Shown: positions 27,387 through 38,459, counted from the first letter of the stretch. The stretch is 45,908 bases of DNA from Actinomycetota bacterium (GCA_963169255.1 CAUJEJ010000067.1:1-45908); one strand, 5' to 3'. Notes: generated by a model not told the origin, from the letters alone. Program-made: numbers and translations.

Positions 27387-27467
27387 CTGCGCAAGTCGCG
27401 AAACCGACGAGCGACGCGTCAGGCCCGTCCGCTGAAGGGGAGATCTGGCGCTTACTGAAGTAGTCGC

Positions 27468-29108
27468 TCAGGAATCAAGATCTTCTGCATCGAGGATGCG
27501 GTACGGGTAGCCCTGTTCGGCAAGGAAACGTTGCCGGTTCGCCGCGAACTCCGCGTCGACCGTATCGCGCACCACGATCGTGTAGAAATGGGCGGTCCGA
27601 CCGTCTGACTTGGGCCGCAAGATTCGTCCGAGTCGCTGCGCTTCCTCTTGCCGTGATCCAAACGAACCCGACACCTGAATGGCTACCGAGGCATCCGGCA
27701 AGTCGATCGAGAAGTTCGCCACCTTCGACACGATCAGCACCGGCAGATCCCCGTGACGGAATTGATCGTAGAGCGACTGGCGTTCCTTGAGCTTTGTCTC
27801 GCCAGTGATGACCGGGCACTGCAACTCTTCAGCGAGGTCTGCCAACTGATCGAGATACTGACCAATGACCAGGGTTGGTTCCCCCTGGTGCTTAGCGAGC
27901 AACCGCTTGACGACCGGCACCTTCTCCTTCGCAGTGGCCGCAAGTCGGTAGCGATCCTGCTGTTCGGCGGTCGCGTAGGCCAGACGATCGCTGTCCGGCA
28001 TGCTGACCCGAACCTCAACACAATCGGCAGGCGCGATCCAGCCTTGCGCCTCGATCTCGCGCCAGGGTGCGTCGTAACGCTTCGGCCCGATCAGGCTGAA
28101 GACCTCGGTCTCGTTACCGTCTTCGCGGACGAGCGTGGCGGTCAATCCGAGTCGGCGGCGGGCCTGCAGGTCTGCCGTGAATCGGAATACCGGCGCCGGT
28201 AGCAAGTGCACCTCGTCGTAGATGATCAAACCCCAGTCGCGGGTGTCGAAGAGGTCGAGGTGCGGGTAGACGCCCTTGCGGCGCGACGTCAGAACTTGGT
28301 ACGTCGCGATCGTGACTGGCCGCACGTCCTTGCGCGCGCCTGAGTATTCGCCGATCTCGTCATCGGTGAGCGACGTCCGTCGGATCAACTCGTCGCGCCA
28401 CTGCCGCGCCGACACCGTACTGGTGACCAGGATCAACGTGGTTGCCTTCGCCATCGACATTGCTGCCGCGCCGACGATCGTCTTGCCAGCTCCACACGGC
28501 AGAACGACCACGCCGGAACCGCCGTGCCAGAAGCCCTCGGCAGCTTGACGCTGGTAGTCGCGCAGCGTCCACCCGTCTTCTGCCAGATCGATGTCGTGAG
28601 CCTCGCCATCGACGTAACCAGCCAAGTCCTCTGCTGGCCACCCGATCTTCAACAGCGCCTGCTTCAGGTGACCGCGTTCGCTCGGGTGAACCGCAATCGT
28701 CAGATCGTCGATCCGGTCACCGAACATGCCGGCTGTCCGCTTCGAACGCAACACCTCTTCAAGGATCGACAGATCGTTGGACACCATGACGAGACCGTTC
28801 ACCGGATCATCGACGAGTCGCAGTCGCCCGTACTTTTCCATCGTGTCCGCGATGTCGACGAGCAGCGCGTGTGGCACCGCGTAGCGGGAGTACCGCAGCA
28901 GGGTGTCGATCACACCCTCGGCATCGTGCCCGGCCGCGCGGGCGTTCCACAGCCCGAGCGGAGTGAGGCGGTAGGTGTGAATGTGTTCGGGGGCTCGCTC
29001 AAGCTCGGCGAAGGGCGCGATCTCCTTGCGAGCATCTTCAGCGAGTTCGTGGTCGATCTCCAGCAGGAGGGTTTTGTCGCTTTGAACAATCAGGGGGCCA
29101 TCAGTCAT
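27468..29108 (-). CDS. xpb: DNA repair helicase XPB
   Basis: A superfamily 2 ATP-dependent 3'-5' DNA helicase related to the eukaryotic TFIIH subunit XPB. The N-terminal damage-recognition-like region (about 1-180) is followed by WTLRDYQRQAAEGFW, Walker A LPCGAGKTIVGAA, DEVH box LIIYDEVHLLP, motif III GLTATLVREDG and motif VI QRLGRILRPKSDGR. Length of 546 matches mycobacterial XPB (Rv0861c). Its start overlaps the upstream partner gene by ATGA, so both are co-expressed. Use in nucleotide excision repair is inferred from homologues. Confidence 0.93.
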   Translation of the reverse strand: MTDGPLIVQSDKTLLLEIDHELAEDARKEIAPFAELERAPEHIHTYRLTPLGLWNARAAGHDAEGVIDTLLRYSRYAVPHALLVDIADTMEKYGRLRLVDDPVNGLVMVSNDLSILEEVLRSKRTAGMFGDRIDDLTIAVHPSERGHLKQALLKIGWPAEDLAGYVDGEAHDIDLAEDGWTLRDYQRQAAEGFWHGGSGVVVLPCGAGKTIVGAAAMSMAKATTLILVTSTVSARQWRDELIRRTSLTDDEIGEYSGARKDVRPVTIATYQVLTSRRKGVYPHLDLFDTRDWGLIIYDEVHLLPAPVFRFTADLQARRRLGLTATLVREDGNETEVFSLIGPKRYDAPWREIEAQGWIAPADCVEVRVSMPDSDRLAYATAEQQDRYRLAATAKEKVPVVKRLLAKHQGEPTLVIGQYLDQLADLAEELQCPVITGETKLKERQSLYDQFRHGDLPVLIVSKVANFSIDLPDASVAIQVSGSFGSRQEEAQRLGRILRPKSDGRTAHFYTIVVRDTVDAEFAANRQRFLAEQGYPYRILDAEDLDS

Positions 29109-31165
29109 TGCCGCTCCTTCGCTGTGTCGTAGTCCTCGTCAATCGGGGGAAGGTTCACGTCATCAGCCAACACCGCACCGGTGATGCGCGAGAGCACGAG
29201 CGTACGGATCCGACCGTGACTGTGATCGAAAGCGCTAATCGCTCCACCATCGGCTGCCACAACGTCGACAAGTCGGCGGCTCATCGAACCCGCGTTGTCG
29301 GCGTAGCCGACCCACACCGGTGTCTGTGTCGTTTGCGCTCGCCGAAGCACCTGGGCGGTCGCCGCGGTCGGCATCCGCGGAAGTTCATGGGGTGCGGCGA
29401 TTGAGATTCCCGGTGGCTCGTCAAGTTCGCTACGACGCAGCGCGGTTGCCAAGGCAACGACAAAGACCTCGTCAATCCCCGCCTCGACGGTTTGCATCGG
29501 GTCAGGCGCCCGGTGCGCCGGACGCGTTACGGCGATGGACTCGCCGCCGTCGCCGACCAACGTTGGGATGTGTCCCAAGGATGCCGCAAAGGAGAGCAGC
29601 GCGTCGCCGCCGGCAGTGCTCACGATGACTGATGGTGCGATCCGAGTCAGGCCAAGCTCAGTAGCTTGCGGGTGCGTCAACATCGCGGCGATCAGCGCTT
29701 CGTCGTCAGAAGAAATCCACGCGTTCGCTGCGCCCACCCGCACACCACCATGACGGCGAGCAGCATCGTTGATCAAGTATTCAAGCGGCTGGGGTAGTGG
29801 GGTGGCGCTCTTAGTCTTCAGTTCGGTGATGAGGTCCGCCGGACTCAGGCCACCGGCAAGAGCACGTGCGGCGCTCTCTGGAGTAACCCGGAACACGGCC
29901 GCACCTCCCGTAGATTCCACGTCAGCAACGAGGTTCAACAGCTGACGCAGTGCAGGGCTCGGCGGCCCTGGTACCACCAGGGTGAGGTCTGCTTGAGCAA
30001 CAAACTCCTCGGCCACCGGCGGCAGGATCGAACTCGCAACCGCGGCTAGCTGTTCCTCACGAACCCGGTGATCGATGAGTGCGCGACCAAGGCCTGTCAT
30101 CGCTCCCCGAGCGACGATCCCGAGCAGATCAGCTTCCCGAATCGTCGCTTCCGCCATGAACCGCACACGGTCCACTTGGGCTCGAGGTCGTCTGACTGCT
30201 AGTGCTGCCAAGAGTTCAGGGAACTCACAGACTTCGCCAACTGGCACCTCGTCCAACAGTTGCAGCACTGCTGCACGCAATTCGGGACGCCACGCATGCG
30301 CGGGAACCTCGCCAAGAACCGAGAGCCGCTCACCGACGCCGCTGGTCATGCCGTCAACATCGCGGTCCATCCGCAACCACGCTGCCGCAATGGGTGCCCA
30401 TTGATGCCCAGGATCAAGCAGGCGCCAGGTGTCGTAGTAGACGGTCGGCGCGAAGAACGCGTTCTGCGAATCTTCCCGGCCGATCAAGCGAGCTTGGGCG
30501 GCGAGTTCAATCCAGAACGCTGCAGTGAGTTCGTCCGTGCCGATGAGTTCCGAAACCGAGTTCAAGTCGCGGACGGCGAGCCCTCCCGCCTTCAGACAAC
30601 TTGGCGGGTTCACCGACCAGTGTTCGGCGATCGCGGCCACCGTGGTCACCGCGGCCAGCGCATGCTGCCCACCTTGGCCATCGAGTGTTTTGGAAAGCGA
30701 CAAAGGGACCGACGTAATCGGAACCATCGCGAGGTCCAATGGCGTGCCGTCACCGGGATCACCGGCCTCGGCGAGTGCGTCACGGGCCGCGGTCACAATG
30801 TTCACTTCACATTCAGCTGACGTCGGGCGCGTACCCCACGCGAGGCCTGCGTCCCACAACTGCTGCACGATCTCAAGGGCCTGCGCTTGTTGGTCCGCGG
30901 CGACCGGGACTGCCGCGCATGTCGCCGGTTGACTCGCACGCGACAGCATGGTGAGCATGCGCAAATGGGGTGCGGCGAGCCCGTCAATCGCCCGCCGGGC
31001 TGAACCAGCCGACGACGCATGGGAGGCAAGCTCGGCAATATCGGCCGGAATCGGGTCGACGGTGTCGGGCCGCAAGCGAATGAATTCGCGGAGTTCTGCG
31101 TCGCTACGACGGCGCAAATCGTCGGCAAGACTGCGCATCTTTGCGGTCGGGCTCTTGGTGGACAT
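29105..31165 (-). CDS. Helicase-associated protein, XPB operon partner (Rv0862c-like)
   Basis: A 686-residue cytoplasmic protein beginning MSTKSPTAKMRSLADDLRRR. The N-terminal half is helical, with a winged-helix-like segment near residues 50-150. The C-terminal part contains a helicase-C-like / XPB-associated region (VFRVTPESAARALAGGLSP, LIAAMLTHPQATELGLTRIAP) and a final WYL-like sheet (TPVWVGYADNAGSMSRRLVDVVAADGG). It belongs to the family encoded next to bacterial XPB and overlaps it by ATGA. It probably forms a complex with XPB or loads it. The ORF track's 11-codon extension is not needed. Confidence 0.82.
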   Translation of the reverse strand: MSTKSPTAKMRSLADDLRRRSDAELREFIRLRPDTVDPIPADIAELASHASSAGSARRAIDGLAAPHLRMLTMLSRASQPATCAAVPVAADQQAQALEIVQQLWDAGLAWGTRPTSAECEVNIVTAARDALAEAGDPGDGTPLDLAMVPITSVPLSLSKTLDGQGGQHALAAVTTVAAIAEHWSVNPPSCLKAGGLAVRDLNSVSELIGTDELTAAFWIELAAQARLIGREDSQNAFFAPTVYYDTWRLLDPGHQWAPIAAAWLRMDRDVDGMTSGVGERLSVLGEVPAHAWRPELRAAVLQLLDEVPVGEVCEFPELLAALAVRRPRAQVDRVRFMAEATIREADLLGIVARGAMTGLGRALIDHRVREEQLAAVASSILPPVAEEFVAQADLTLVVPGPPSPALRQLLNLVADVESTGGAAVFRVTPESAARALAGGLSPADLITELKTKSATPLPQPLEYLINDAARRHGGVRVGAANAWISSDDEALIAAMLTHPQATELGLTRIAPSVIVSTAGGDALLSFAASLGHIPTLVGDGGESIAVTRPAHRAPDPMQTVEAGIDEVFVVALATALRRSELDEPPGISIAAPHELPRMPTAATAQVLRRAQTTQTPVWVGYADNAGSMSRRLVDVVAADGGAISAFDHSHGRIRTLVLSRITGAVLADDVNLPPIDEDYDTAKERQ

Positions 31166-31287
31166 CAGACCAACGGTACGCGCACCTGGTTGGTCCACTA
31201 GTGGCGGAGTGCGCAGAAACGAACATCATGGGAGTCGCACAGCCGTGAACGTCGCATCCGCATGCCAAGGTTTACTACCCTCTGCCC

Positions 31288-31578
31288 ATGAGCACACCAC
31301 AACCACCGGCTTCGCCAAACGACGATGCACTGCGCAAAGCGGCTGAAAAGCGCATTGGTTCACAGCGAGCGTTCTACCGGTACCTAGGGACTTGGGCCGT
31401 TGTCTCGATCATCCTCATTGGCGTGTGGGCGCTCAGCGGACGCGGCTACTTCTGGCCGATCTGGGCGATCGGCGGCATGGGAATCGCAGCGCTGTTCATG
31501 GCACTGAGTTCATTTGGCCCTCGCTCTGGGCCGCCAAGCGAAGAGCGGATTCAACAAGAGATGCGGAAGATGCAGTAG
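31288..31578 (+). CDS. 2TM-domain membrane protein
   Basis: A 96-residue protein with a helical head ALRKAAEKRIGSQRAFYRYLG. Two hydrophobic segments (WAVVSIILIGVWALSG and FWPIWAIGGMGIAALFMAL) and a charged tail follow. This is the 2TM domain family, small membrane proteins sometimes found with histidine kinases. None is adjacent here. It diverges from the XPB operon. Function is unknown. Confidence 0.75.
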   Translation: MSTPQPPASPNDDALRKAAEKRIGSQRAFYRYLGTWAVVSIILIGVWALSGRGYFWPIWAIGGMGIAALFMALSSFGPRSGPPSEERIQQEMRKMQ

Positions 31579-31722
31579 GTCGGACGCTCCGCAGCTTCAG
31601 GCCAGCGGTGCTTGGCATCGATTCCCGACCACAGATTGATCTTTCGAAATTCCAAAGCCTGCACCGGTGTGAGCCTGTAACCTCGTAATTCACTGTGCGT
31701 TGGGTGCATTTCTTGATCCCGG

Positions 31723-31877
31723 TTGACGGTATAGCTTCCGCCTATTTGCATTGGTGGCCACTTCATGTTCGCGGTCACAGCGCATTGCCGGTGCCAGCAT
31801 CTCGCTGAACGTCACAGTCAGATCCGCATAGCGCAACACTGCGAACGCAACGTTGCGATACCGAAAGGGACACGAAC
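31723..31877 (+). promoter_or_regulatory. Candidate promoter and long 5' leader of the cold-shock gene
   Basis: TTGACG at 31723 resembles a -35 box. The best spaced -10 candidates (TATTTG or TTGCAT near 31743-31751) are poor. If real, the transcript has a leader of about 115 nt, as is usual for cold-shock mRNAs. The 299-bp gap holds no gene. Confidence 0.3.
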
Positions 31878-32261
31878 GTGCCAACAGGCAAGGTCAAGTT
31901 CTATGACACCGAAAAGGGTTTCGGGTTCCTCGCGACCGACGACGGCGAGGACGTGTTTGTCCATGCCAGTGCACTCCCCGCCGGTGTCGACGCGCTAACC
32001 CCTGGGTCTCGTGTGGACTTCGGAATCGTCGACGGCAAGCGCGGAAAGCAAGCCCTTTCCGTCAAGGTCATCGAACAGGCGCCTAGCGTCGTCAAAGCGA
32101 TGCGCAAACCAGCCGAGACGATGGCACCTGTCGTCGAAGACCTCATCAAGTTGCTCGATGACGTCTCCAACAGTCTGCGCCGCGGTCGGTACCCCGACGA
32201 CCAGAAGGCTCGAGCAATCGCGAAGGTCATGCGTGCCGTGGCGAACGACCTCGACGCGTAA
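31878..32261 (+). CDS. cspB: Cold-shock domain protein with C-terminal extension (CspB-like)
   Basis: A single-stranded nucleic acid-binding protein and RNA chaperone. The cold-shock domain occupies residues 1-66 with the RNP motifs KGFGFL and DVFVHASALP, starting MPTGKVKFYDTEKGFGFLAT. Unlike the 67-residue classical Csp, it has a further 60 residues (PAETMAPVVEDLIKLLDDVSN) forming a helical extension seen in mycobacterial CspB. The start is GTG after GAAAGGGACAC. It is conserved near the XPB operon in related actinobacteria. Confidence 0.9.
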   Translation: MPTGKVKFYDTEKGFGFLATDDGEDVFVHASALPAGVDALTPGSRVDFGIVDGKRGKQALSVKVIEQAPSVVKAMRKPAETMAPVVEDLIKLLDDVSNSLRRGRYPDDQKARAIAKVMRAVANDLDA

Positions 32262-32299
32262 CCAGCTAGACGCATCGTTCGAGGCGAGGCTGACTCCCG

Positions 32300-32824
32300 C
32301 TATCGGGACAGGCTCAACATTCCGACGACCTCAATGTCGATGGAGTTCACCTTGCCGAACCCAGGCAACGGAATTTTGACATTGTCGAATGTCGCCGTTC
32401 CGGAAATCTGAAGTTCCCGAGTTTCGTCGTCAACGTCGACCGGCGCATCGCACTTGACGACCATTGCGACATTGACGTCGCCGGCCCAGGCATGGCCGTC
32501 CAGCGTCACGGCGCCGCCGGTCGCATCACCTGAACCCTCGAACGTCAGCACGCCATCAGACCCGCTACTCACGAGTCGCCGCGCTGCCGAATCGAGCAGC
32601 GCATTACCGGCCTTCACCTCGTTGATCGCCAACTTGAGCACCAGGCTGACCTGCTCTGCGCCCCAGCTCGCCTGCCCGCCAACAATCGGAGCCGATGCAT
32701 CGATCGAACCGATCAGTCCGATCCGGCCCGTCTTGAGTCGCACGTGACCCTCGCGCTCGGACACTTGCCAATCTTGTTCGTCTGAACTTGTCGCCATTCG
32801 CAGAGCAAACCATGTCTTAGACAA
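32300..32824 (-). CDS. YceI-family lipid-binding-like protein
   Basis: A 174-residue beta-barrel protein of the YceI/lipocalin-like fold. The pattern of alternating strands ends with ATFDNVKIPLPGFGKVNSIDIEVVGMLSL, the family's last strands. No signal peptide is seen, so it is likely cytoplasmic, unlike secreted YceI. The TTG start at 32824 is preferred over ATG at 32797 because GGAG lies 5 nt upstream of the TTG, while the ATG has no ribosome site. It is convergent with cspB. Confidence 0.7.
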   Translation of the reverse strand: MSKTWFALRMATSSDEQDWQVSEREGHVRLKTGRIGLIGSIDASAPIVGGQASWGAEQVSLVLKLAINEVKAGNALLDSAARRLVSSGSDGVLTFEGSGDATGGAVTLDGHAWAGDVNVAMVVKCDAPVDVDDETRELQISGTATFDNVKIPLPGFGKVNSIDIEVVGMLSLSR

Positions 32825-32920
32825 TTCTTCTCCATTTGGCCCTTGCTATTAATCCAAGCCGGGCGTAGCAAGGTGGTGTGAGTAGTTTTCGATACGACGA
32901 AGTTGAGGCGGTGAGCGGTA

Positions 32921-33307
32921 ATGCAACAGACAAAATCTCGATCCGAGTACGCCGCTGGGCTGTCAGAGACGGCCTTCAGGCTCACGCGTGACGTCCACCA
33001 CGCGGTGGCAGACGGTGGATGGGCAGCGGCGGAGGCCGGGCGATTGCATTCTTGGGTGCGTGCCGAACTGGTTCCATGGGCACGCTCGGCGGTTCGTGAT
33101 TTGGACGCGCGGCAACGCAGCGCGATCAATCCTTATCTGGTCCAGCTAGACAATCTTGATGCGCAGATGTTGGGCACAGCCGGCGCTTCAGCGGCTGAAC
33201 TTGCGTACCAGCTCAGAGTCGTTGCAGACCGACTCGTCGCGCGGGTGAGCACCGCCCCTATGACGGGGGCAAAGCTCGTCCCGCAACAGCGCGACAACCC
33301 GGCCTGA
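32921..33307 (+). CDS. Hypothetical helical protein
   Basis: No family was recognised. The 128 residues are mainly alpha-helical with heptad-like spacing (YAAGLSETAFRLTRDVHHAV, WVRAELVPWARSAVRDLDAR). They carry no signal peptide, membrane helix or catalytic motif. The gene lies 20 bp upstream of the AI-2E transporter on the same strand, so the two are probably co-transcribed. Confidence 0.6.
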   Translation: MQQTKSRSEYAAGLSETAFRLTRDVHHAVADGGWAAAEAGRLHSWVRAELVPWARSAVRDLDARQRSAINPYLVQLDNLDAQMLGTAGASAAELAYQLRVVADRLVARVSTAPMTGAKLVPQQRDNPA

Positions 33308-33327
33308 AACCTGCCAACATCGCCCCC

Positions 33328-34569
33328 ATGGCGGTGACGGACAGCACGGGTAGTGACGGTGTCGACTCAAAGGTGGCAGCGCCTAGCGAGGTCGCTGCTG
33401 AGCCGATGCGGCCCAAGACGATCCCCATGCAGGCCTTCAGCGACATCGGAGTGCCGCAGGGTTTGAAGAACACCGCTGGCACTGTCTGGCGAGTTCTTGT
33501 AGTTCTTGTTGGGCTCTTTGTCGCTGTGCGCGCTGTTGGCTACCTTGGTGGAGTCGCGATCGCGCTGTTCTTCTCGATGGTGATGGCAGCACTCGGCGGG
33601 CCGGTCCAGCGCTGGTTCGCCAAAGCGATGCCCCGCGCACTCGCAACCGTGCTGACACTGGTCGGCATGATCGTGGTGGTCATGCTCGTGTTGACCTTCG
33701 TGGTCGAGGCAGTGATTAGCGAATCCGCTGCGATGATCAAAGCTGCGCAAACTGGAATTGTTCAGATCGAGGACTGGCTGCGAACTGGTCCACTCCAGAT
33801 GGACGACACCGCCATCAACAGCTTGATCGAAAATGCTCAGAAATGGTTGGCTGGCGAAGGAACATCCATCGCGACCCAGGTTCCCAGCGTGCTGGGCAGC
33901 TTCGCTGACTTCATCACCGCAGCCTCGGTCGCGGCGTTCGGGTCGTTCTTCTTCCTCAATAACGGAAAGGAGATCTGGGGCTGGGCGATGTCCTGGGTCC
34001 CCGAGCATGTGCGAACCGAGGTCGACGACTGCGGCCAAGCAGGCTGGCAGACCCTCTCGGGCTACACCCGCGGCATCATCCTCATTGCGATAGCTGACGG
34101 CCTACTGGTGGGCATCGGGCTCACAATCCTTCAGGTTCCACTCGCACCTGCACTTGCAGTGGTCGTTATGTTCGGCGCATTGATTCCAGTCATCGGTGCT
34201 CCTATCGCAACACTGTTCGCGGCTGTAGTGGCGCTAGCGAGCCAAGGGCCCGGGACAGCACTTCTCGTCGTTCTCTTGACCGTTGTGGTCGGATCGTTCG
34301 ACGGAGACATCCTGCAGCCGTTGATCATGGGTTACGCAGTGCAACTGCACCCGCTGGCGATCGTCTCGATGATTGCCTTCGGAACACTCACCTTCGGCAT
34401 CATGGGTGCGCTGCTCGCCGTCCCGATCGGTGGCACGATCTACGCCGTCGCGAAGTACCTGACTGGGCGATCGCTGCCACCTAGGTTGCAGCCTCCACGT
34501 GAGAAGCGCCGACTACATCTGCCCGGCTTCCTCAAGCGAAAGAAGGAAGCCGAACCGACGCCTGCCTAA
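33328..34569 (+). CDS. AI-2E family transporter / permease
   Basis: A 413-residue polytopic membrane protein of the AI-2E (YdiK/TqsA) family, which exports small molecules or acts in Na+/H+ exchange. Hydrophobic segments include VWRVLVVLVGLFVAVRAVGYLGG and VLTLVGMIVVVMLVLTFVVEAV. The family core is seen in LAPALAVVVMFGALIPVIGAPIATLFAAVVAL. A basic, cytoplasmic C-terminus follows. Substrate is not predictable. The stop overlaps the stop of the convergent GAP gene. Confidence 0.85.
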   Translation: MAVTDSTGSDGVDSKVAAPSEVAAEPMRPKTIPMQAFSDIGVPQGLKNTAGTVWRVLVVLVGLFVAVRAVGYLGGVAIALFFSMVMAALGGPVQRWFAKAMPRALATVLTLVGMIVVVMLVLTFVVEAVISESAAMIKAAQTGIVQIEDWLRTGPLQMDDTAINSLIENAQKWLAGEGTSIATQVPSVLGSFADFITAASVAAFGSFFFLNNGKEIWGWAMSWVPEHVRTEVDDCGQAGWQTLSGYTRGIILIAIADGLLVGIGLTILQVPLAPALAVVVMFGALIPVIGAPIATLFAAVVALASQGPGTALLVVLLTVVVGSFDGDILQPLIMGYAVQLHPLAIVSMIAFGTLTFGIMGALLAVPIGGTIYAVAKYLTGRSLPPRLQPPREKRRLHLPGFLKRKKEAEPTPA

Positions 34570-35237
34570 GCGATCGCACGGTAGAGCAGGTAGGCGCTAC
34601 CAACGAAGGCGGCGCCAACCTCGATCAATTTGGCGTGATCCGATAGCCACTCTTTCGCGGGATTGAGTCGACTGTGCAACGTGTCCGTTGCCCGAATCGG
34701 AAGCAACATCGGCAGCCAGATCGAGGACACCATGATGGCGATCGTGACTGCAGTCAAGGTGAGCGCTTGCCACATCGCCAGTGGCGCGATGTCGATGTGC
34801 TGTTGCGCAGCGCAGAAAAGGAGGACCGACGTGACGTTTCGGCCTTGCATGATTGCGCCAAAGGCCACCTGGTAGCGAAGCGGCCCATCCGAGAGGTTCG
34901 CTAGGTACGGCTTTGACTTCGTCCGCGGATCAGGCGAGCGCACGAGCCGCCAGAATCCAAATGCGAAGAGCAGCACCCCGACAACCAGATCGATACCGCG
35001 GCCATACCGCTCGATGTCGCGTTCAGTGGCGGTTACCAGCCCCCAGACCGCGCTTGACACAAGCAGCGCCCAGAAGAGCATGGAGAGAACCGCGCCGAGC
35101 AGGAACGCCATCGCACGCGTGCGTGGCTTATCTGGCTGCATGAGGATTGCAAGGACGATCACCGTGATCGTCGGACTCAGCGCACCCGCAACAGCCATCG
35201 GCCAGATCTCACCCCACACACTGAGCATGCGCATCAT
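34566..35237 (-). CDS. GAP family (LysE-like) membrane protein
   Basis: A 223-residue protein with about six transmembrane segments. It starts with the GAP/Sap family feature VWGEIWPMAVAGALSPTITVIVLAIL, and contains PLRYQVAFGAIMQGRNVTSVLLF. In mycobacteria GAP proteins support glycolipid surface export. The family also resembles LysE exporters, so the exported compound is unknown. It ends with a 4-bp convergent overlap with the AI-2E gene. A palindrome separates it from DUF559. Confidence 0.75.
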   Translation of the reverse strand: MMRMLSVWGEIWPMAVAGALSPTITVIVLAILMQPDKPRTRAMAFLLGAVLSMLFWALLVSSAVWGLVTATERDIERYGRGIDLVVGVLLFAFGFWRLVRSPDPRTKSKPYLANLSDGPLRYQVAFGAIMQGRNVTSVLLFCAAQQHIDIAPLAMWQALTLTAVTIAIMVSSIWLPMLLPIRATDTLHSRLNPAKEWLSDHAKLIEVGAAFVGSAYLLYRAIA

Positions 35238-35254
35238 TCTGTCAATGCAGCTGC

Positions 35255-35298
35255 AGACGTGTCATTTACATCGGCGCAGTCATGTAGATGACACGTCT
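35255..35298. terminator. 17-bp inverted repeat at the 3' end of the DUF559 gene
   Basis: The arms AGACGTGTCATTTACAT and ATGTAGATGACACGTCT pair with one mismatch around a 10-nt loop. The right arm holds the last codons of the DUF559 gene, and its stop lies at the loop edge. It is a likely terminator for that gene before the same-strand GAP gene. Confidence 0.7.
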
Positions 35299-36203
35299 AC
35301 CGCGCGGTTGATCTGGGAGATGACCGATAGTGGAGAATCGGTGAGGTCCGTCCAAGTGAACCGGAGCACTCGGCACCCGGAATTGATCAGGCGGTTCTGC
35401 CGGGTGCGGTCCCGTTGGAAACGTTCATAGTCGGAATGCCAGGCTCGACCGTCCACCTCGACGACAAGACGGAGGGCGGGGAAGACAATGTCACCAATCC
35501 CAATGAGGCCTTGCTCGTCGAAGAGCGGCATGTTCGCCTGCCAACCTTGAACCTTGTGCAGCCGTAACAGCCTGACCAAGAGCCGTTCCGATTCCGCGTG
35601 GGTTCCCTGTCGGGCATCTTTCAGATGCGCCCTGAGCACGTCCACTCCCCGACGATTCCGAAGTGCCTCACACCAACGCTCAAGTTGCTTGTCGTCAATC
35701 CAGCGCAGCTGGAGTGCGCGATAGAGAACAGGCCGCCCAACCTCGTTTGGCAAAAGCCGCAGACTGTCGACAACGGCCCGGTCCCGAGTCACGGTGTCAA
35801 TTCCGGCAACCGTTCGAAGTTCGATCTCGCTGTCGCGCAAGAGTTCAACGCCTGGAACACGCAGCTTGCGCCCCGGTGGCAACATCACGTAGCTCACTCT
35901 GCTGTTGGACCAAGGCCCTGGCTGAGCATCGAAGCTCCACAGCTGTAGGGCACTTGGTCCCGTCGCGCACGACCCGGGGCCGGTGCGTGTAAGAACTGCG
36001 CGCAGGCGCGAACGCTCAGTGTCCGGTGCGCCTGAGAGTTGGTAGACACCATGAAAGCGATGCCACGCACCGGTATTCAGCCCATTGGCGATTTCGTACT
36101 GGCTGAGTCCGAACTCGCTCGCTTGCGACCAACTGAAGACACCATCACGCTCGGAAATATTGGCGAAGAAGCGCCGCAGGCGTTCCTCTCGATCGACAGT
36201 CAT
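35280..36203 (-). CDS. DUF559 (Vsr/restriction-endonuclease-like) protein with AbiEi-type N-terminus
   Basis: The N-terminal winged-helix-like part (RDGVFSWSQASEFGLSQYEIANGL, WHRFHGVYQLSG) resembles AbiEi antitoxin domains. The C-terminal part has a PD-(D/E)xK-like core, with GDIVFPALRLVVEVDGRAWH followed by QRDRTRQNRL and the late strand CRVLRFTWTDL. This pairing is common in actinobacteria, where many genomes carry several copies; their function is unproven. At 307 residues it is full length. No toxin partner is adjacent. Confidence 0.8.
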   Translation of the reverse strand: MTVDREERLRRFFANISERDGVFSWSQASEFGLSQYEIANGLNTGAWHRFHGVYQLSGAPDTERSRLRAVLTRTGPGSCATGPSALQLWSFDAQPGPWSNSRVSYVMLPPGRKLRVPGVELLRDSEIELRTVAGIDTVTRDRAVVDSLRLLPNEVGRPVLYRALQLRWIDDKQLERWCEALRNRRGVDVLRAHLKDARQGTHAESERLLVRLLRLHKVQGWQANMPLFDEQGLIGIGDIVFPALRLVVEVDGRAWHSDYERFQRDRTRQNRLINSGCRVLRFTWTDLTDSPLSVISQINRAVDVSST

Positions 36204-36321
36204 CTACCGATGACACCGCGCCCCGCCGAAACGCCGCTGAGTTCAAGCCGCCAGGTGTGGATGCGGCGGCTCGATGGCGCCTTGTGCACAAAGGAGTTCG
36301 CCTTGAGCACGAGCACGGGTT

Positions 36322-36376
36322 AACGCAACGTGGGTGGGACCCGGCCAGTTAATGACGAGTTCCACCCACGTGCGTT
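36322..36376. terminator. Inverted repeat AACGCA-ACGTGGGTGG / CCACCCACGT-GCGTT
   Basis: A stem of about 15 bp with a one-base bulge and a loop of about 25 nt. It lies between DUF559 and groEL, both on the minus strand. It is well suited to stop groEL read-through before the DUF559 promoter. Confidence 0.55.
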
Positions 36377-36406
36377 GGTCTCGGTTTAAGACCTGTGCTT
36401 ATTGAT

Positions 36407-36484
36407 TTCTAGCCTGCGTTCGCTTCGCTTCGGTAGGCACTTTGTGCCTACTCTCCGCTGCGCTCACTTGGCTAAAAGTCCATA
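36407..36484 (-). repeat. Repeat copy A, contains duplicated groEL 3' end
   Basis: 78 bp starting TTCTAGCCTGCGTTCGCT and ending GGCTAAAAGTCCATA. It matches copy B in the outer 18 and 28-29 bp, but has a different central hairpin (TAGGCAC-TTT-GTGCCTA). Read on the minus strand, its end spells the last GroEL codons and stop. Confidence 0.8.
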
Positions 36485-36494
36485 TCTAACCGAC

Positions 36495-38307
<1,813 letters not shown>

Positions 38308-38334
38308 TTAGCGCTCTCACATGGAGAGTGCTAA
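38308..38334. promoter_or_regulatory. CIRCE operator 1
   Basis: TTAGCGCTC-N9-GAGTGCTAA matches the CIRCE consensus TTAGCACTC-N9-GAGTGCTAA with one change. It is the binding site of the HrcA repressor and controls groEL 118 bp downstream on the minus strand. Confidence 0.92.
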
Positions 38335-38343
38335 TCCCCATTA

Positions 38344-38370
38344 TTGGCACTCTCACCCCGAGAGTGCAAG
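38344..38370. promoter_or_regulatory. CIRCE operator 2 (less perfect)
   Basis: TTGGCACTC-N9-GAGTGCAAG is a second, weaker CIRCE copy with three changes from consensus. It begins 9 bp after the first ends. Two sites suggest cooperative HrcA repression. Confidence 0.85.
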
Positions 38371-38459
38371 TAGGACCCTCAATCGGTATCGGAATTTTCG
38401 GCGTAGTTGGCCGCCTGAGTGCGATTCCGTCCATGCGTGAGAAGAATCGAGCCAGCGGC

